This document shows positions 60,560 through 64,000 of a stretch of 64,000 bases of DNA, piece after piece; the first letter of the stretch is position 1, and every line of letters starts with the position of its first letter. Position numbers and translations under genes: made by a program. The DNA lies in the NCBI GenBank assembly GCA_030867875.1, contig JAOWCC010000273.1:62001-126000 (forward strand). The letters run 5' to 3'. This DNA is from Actinernus sp. WN-2022. Lineage: Eukaryota > Cnidaria > Anthozoa > Actiniaria > Actinernidae. The notes beneath the pieces were generated by a model. The model saw only the letters and a program-made list of their open reading frames with translations. It had not been told where the DNA came from and made no database searches.

Positions 60560-63458
60560 ATAGTAGTACCCGACATATCATGCACTGGAAAGGCGACGTC
60601 CGGTGCTACGAAAAGGTGAAGTCGTTAGAAAAGTCATTTCACCGGCGTTAGCCTTAAGGGCGGAGTATGCTGAGTGATTGTCAACGTCTTAACCGTAGGT
60701 ACTGCCTTTTTCCTTTTAGATCGTTTGTTGTTTGTCGAGTGACAACACGAAAGGCATCCAAAAAAAAATAATCAACACAACATTGTAATGAGTTGAAACT
60801 TGTATACAACAAATAGGGCGATACCCTTAAAGGAATACTAATCAGCAAGAAGTAAGAAATTGTAGTACAGAAATAGGGCGATAGCCTCAAACAAATACGA
60901 AAGTGTTGTTATGAAAAAAAAACAGAAAGCCGAGTGATAACACGAAAGGCACAAAAACATCAAACAAGAACGAAACACTGGAACAGCGAAAAGCCATTCT
61001 AAAAAATGTAAATACGAGTTGTTTACGAAAGAGCGATTGTAAAGACTGTCAGAAGAATCTATTGGCAAGAAACAGAACGTATGGAAATATGAAAAGAGAA
61101 AAGAACTCTAGGTGAAAAGATTAAAGCGTTACTGCAGGAACGCTTGGAAAGAAAGAATTTTAAAAGACATAACGATCTAGGAAGGAACGTTAAGGCAAGA
61201 ACAACCAACATTTGTAAGACTAGAAAAAACTTCGTGAAAGGTCTTTAGAAAAAGAAAGATACTGTCAAAACCGATGTTCTCAAAGACATAATATTGTGAA
61301 ACGTGAAGATCTTAGCTTGTGCACAAATTCCTATGACATTTGAATATCGTCTAGAAAGCGAATTGACAGTTGTGAACAGAAACAGAACGACCCTTCCAAT
61401 CGAAACAACGCCATCTAGAAATTAAGACAGTATGAATTCGTGGCAAACCGATCTCTTCACGTTAAAGAAACAACCTGTAAGTTCTCAAAGAAATCGAGTA
61501 AAGAACAAATACTTGTCAAATAGATTAAATCAGATTTACAGAATATAACTTTCAAAACACACGTAACAACTTTTTTCTAACACATCCGTTATACACCTTC
61601 ATACTTTTTTTTTTTTTTTTTTATATAAATATGTTATACACCAATACATTGTCACTCAGTTATTTTATTTTTTAAATTGTATACACCAGACGTTTTAATG
61701 ACGTCTCCATTTCTATGTAAAAAACCCTGTTTCTACGTACTTTTTAAAAATTTAAATTTATTTTCTCTAAGTCTAAAGATCTAACATAGTACATTCATTA
61801 ATACTTTTCTCCTTCATTTTTAATGTTAACACCCGCTCTATACAGACATTGTTTAAAAAACGTTATCTTTTTTTTGGTGTCCTTTAAAGAATTAACATAG
61901 TACATCATTAATAGTTTCTTCTTACAGTCACACCGATTTAGATTAGGACAAGTGGGTACCGTTACTTCGAATAACGTTATAACTTACAAAATATGTTCCA
62001 TGTCCATCGACTTATCGTACATTTCATTAAACGTACCTTTTACCTAACGAACTTTAACATGTGTTAATTACAGTAATGTCTCAATACGTATTGTCACTAA
62101 TACGCAATTGAAGAATAACCTGGAAAGAGATAACATCGTGCATGAATAAGGCTTCTTCCTTACAGGGCCACCGATTTAGGGTGGGACGGGTGGGTTGTTG
62201 CATCTCGACTAAGTCATGGTTATTAAACATCCCCATAAGTCTGTAACCTACCATCCCCATAAGTCTGTAACCTACCATCCCCATAAGTCTGTAACCTACA
62301 AGAGGTTGACAATGTACATTTTATATCGTAAATTCTTTTAAACGTACGTTTTTCCTAACTTTCATATATATCTTGATATAATAACTTTTCCAAAACTTTT
62401 TCAATTGAATAATTTTAGTACCAGCGTGTTGCACTTGTCGAGTCAGGAAGTGTGACAAATTTTCGGTCTTGGGGAATAGGCAGATTTCGAGATAGCGACG
62501 TTTCAAAATCGGAGAATTCTAAAGATGAACGACGACATGGGAGCGAATGGCGTGAAATGGGCGGGAAAAACTCAATTTTAAAAATTTCATTAGGAGTCAC
62601 GATGTTACGGAAATTCTGTATACTCCGACGAAGAATAACGTGTATTAATTTTTAACGAATCGTTAGTAGGGATCTTTAGTAAATGCCATTTCAACGTAAA
62701 TCAGAATATCAGACAATTTCAAAGTATAAATAATAATAATTTGGGTTATCTTTATCGCCTCCAATCGTGGGAGGTAGCAGTCACGAAGAAAGAGAAGCAC
62801 AAGAGAGAAGATACACATCGAGAGAGAAAAAGCTTTGGACATCCAAGTGCCTGCTAGGCTTCTACATGTAAGGGGAAGACCCCGGGTATCAGGTTAGTAA
62901 GCTGATACGATGTTAGGTGTTTAACATGTATAGTCTTTGAGAATGCTCTAAGTTCACTGCTTCGATCCTGTTGGAGGTTTATTGCCACGGATTGGCGTGT
63001 TTACTATATGAACGTTTTCTGAGACAGATTTGCGTACAGAATCGATACTTGCAGGGTGACTTGTTGGAGGCGTCACGACATGGGTAGCTTTGCTTGTGAC
63101 TTCTCAAGCGGATCGCTCAATAATGTCAGGTCGGATTCATTTCTGCCACCGTAACCAACCACAGACGGTGCAACCTGCGATGGTTTAATGCCGAAATTTG
63201 GGCGGCAGTCAATTAACCCTTCAAGTACAAAGATCGTACAGGGAAGTGGGTACCTTGATAGAGGAAATGCTATCAAAAGGCAGTAGTGTAACTACTGTCA
63301 TCCATAAATCGGGGAGTTGAAAGGAATAGAAATGATAGAGGAATAGAGAGTACAACAAAATCTCAGCGCTAGCTGCTATAACGACAATCGGTTCAGTGTA
63401 CTTGATTGCTTGTCATATCGATACGAACGTAAACGATAAATATTCTGTTGCAGAAAAC
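60560..63458. other. Long stretch without a clear gene
   Basis: AT-rich DNA with TTATACACC-type repeats (61588-61690), three 24-bp tandem repeats (62228-62299) and two CACCGATTTAG-containing blocks (61926-61960, 62167-62195). Donor-like CAGGTTAGT at ~62889 and an acceptor at ~63453 suggest the 5' part of the gene that continues at 63459 lies in its last kilobase. Confidence 0.4.
62228..62299. repeat. Three 24-bp tandem repeats
   Basis: CATCCCCATAAGTCTGTAAC-CTAC at 62228, 62252 and 62276, perfect copies. Confidence 0.95.
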
Positions 63459-64000
63459 ATGCCGTGGAGCGAAGAAGATGCAAAACTGTTTTGGAACGTG
63501 AGAAAGCCTCATGTTCTCCAATCCGCAACGGAATTAGCGATAAGCGTACGTAACTTTGTGGCAACGAATAGCTCAAATGTCGAGAAAGAGAATAGAAACA
63601 AAGCAAGGTTTATGGCTGAAAACAGGTTTGAAGACCTGCAACTCGACGTGTCTGGTCGAGATATTACAAAGAACGCAATTTCAGATTTGTTGTTTTGGGT
63701 TACCAATTCATCTTGGTCATATTGCAATGACTGTGGAGTGCTAGCCACGCAGACTTTGACACCGTCTTTTCAGAAAAGACCAGTAACCAAATGCATAAAA
63801 AGGTGTGTGTGCAAGACAAATCGCTACGAAGTGCCAATGTGGAACGAAGTTCCAGCTGAGTTAAAAGACCTCAGCAAAACCGATATATTTGTGCTACGTC
63901 CATTTGACGTTCATTCTGGCGATTATGAATGCCAACGAAGCGGATACCGAATGAAGAACGCCATTTTAAGAATCAGTCCGAGCCAGTTGTCGGTGGAAGA
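63459..64000 (+). CDS. Helitron-type N-terminal protein, 3' end beyond window
   Basis: Open from ATG 63459, after the acceptor TTCTGTTGCAG, to the window edge with no stop. The text begins MPWSEEDAKLFWNVRKPHV, has CNDCG, CIKRCVCKTNRYEVPMW and DIFVLRPFDVHSGDYEC, and ends RMKNAILRISPSQLSVEE. It is the intact version of the fragment at 60120-60473. The family is probably the large Rep/helicase protein of Helitron-like elements (inferred from the ALRPF-GYR-SVEEK pattern). The Rep and PIF1 parts would follow to the right of the window. Confidence 0.6.
   Translation, partial: MPWSEEDAKLFWNVRKPHVLQSATELAISVRNFVATNSSNVEKENRNKARFMAENRFEDLQLDVSGRDITKNAISDLLFWVTNSSWSYCNDCGVLATQTLTPSFQKRPVTKCIKRCVCKTNRYEVPMWNEVPAELKDLSKTDIFVLRPFDVHSGDYECQRSGYRMKNAILRISPSQLSVE

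Overview
The window is eukaryotic, probably from a cnidarian such as a coral or sea anemone. This is inferred from AT-rich DNA with spliced exons, CR1/L2-like LINEs, Mutator- and Helitron-type fragments, Polinton/Maverick elements and exons of a CELSR/Flamingo adhesion receptor. It is a nest of mobile elements with very little ordinary host coding sequence, and I could not test the taxon further.

Layout: 1-5206 is the right-hand part of one Polinton (Polinton 2): integrase, convergent protein-primed DNA polymerase B, tandem repeats and a 233-bp terminal palindrome. It is inserted in an unrecognised long repeat, called Z here, with segments R1 (5207-7201), an RPA-like ORF, R2 (9329-11294), R3 (26263-27255) and a second R1 (27642-29602). 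R2 and R3 recur at 55261-59580. A second, complete Polinton (Polinton 1, 11300-26257, 14,958 bp) splits R2 from R3. It has ~490-bp terminal inverted repeats (TIRs), a TTTGG target duplication, and an intact empty site in the paralogous copy at 57490.

Polinton 1 carries a polymerase, an integrase, a packaging ATPase, a double-jelly-roll major capsid protein, a likely penton, five membrane-type or coiled-coil proteins, two proteins of unknown type and a zinc-ribbon protein. No maturation protease was recognised. Between the last capsid-side gene and the right TIR lies a gene-free 0.7 kb. It holds a tRNA-like fold and a second hairpin whose apical loops are perfectly complementary over 8 nt, followed by two tandem arrays. 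This looks like an undescribed structured RNA and is the most interesting item here.

29.6-41.8 kb holds a decayed LINE, a 21-bp minisatellite, five CELSR-type exons (four on the minus strand, one laminin-EGF exon on the plus strand), a tRNA-derived SINE and MITEs. 41.8-54.3 kb holds two copies of a 2,367-bp unit with a Mutator-like transposase fragment and a PIF1 helicase fragment. The second copy is split by a 5'-truncated LINE with a 7-bp target duplication. 54.3-64 kb holds scattered pieces of a Helitron-type replication protein, the second Z copy with a TA-flanked MITE inside it, and an ORF that runs off the right edge.

Functionally, only the Polinton genes form a coherent set: integration (integrase), protein-primed replication (polymerase), DNA packaging (ATPase) and capsid. 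Polinton 1 looks young, because its TIRs are nearly identical, but its polymerase 5' end and one coiled-coil gene are already broken.
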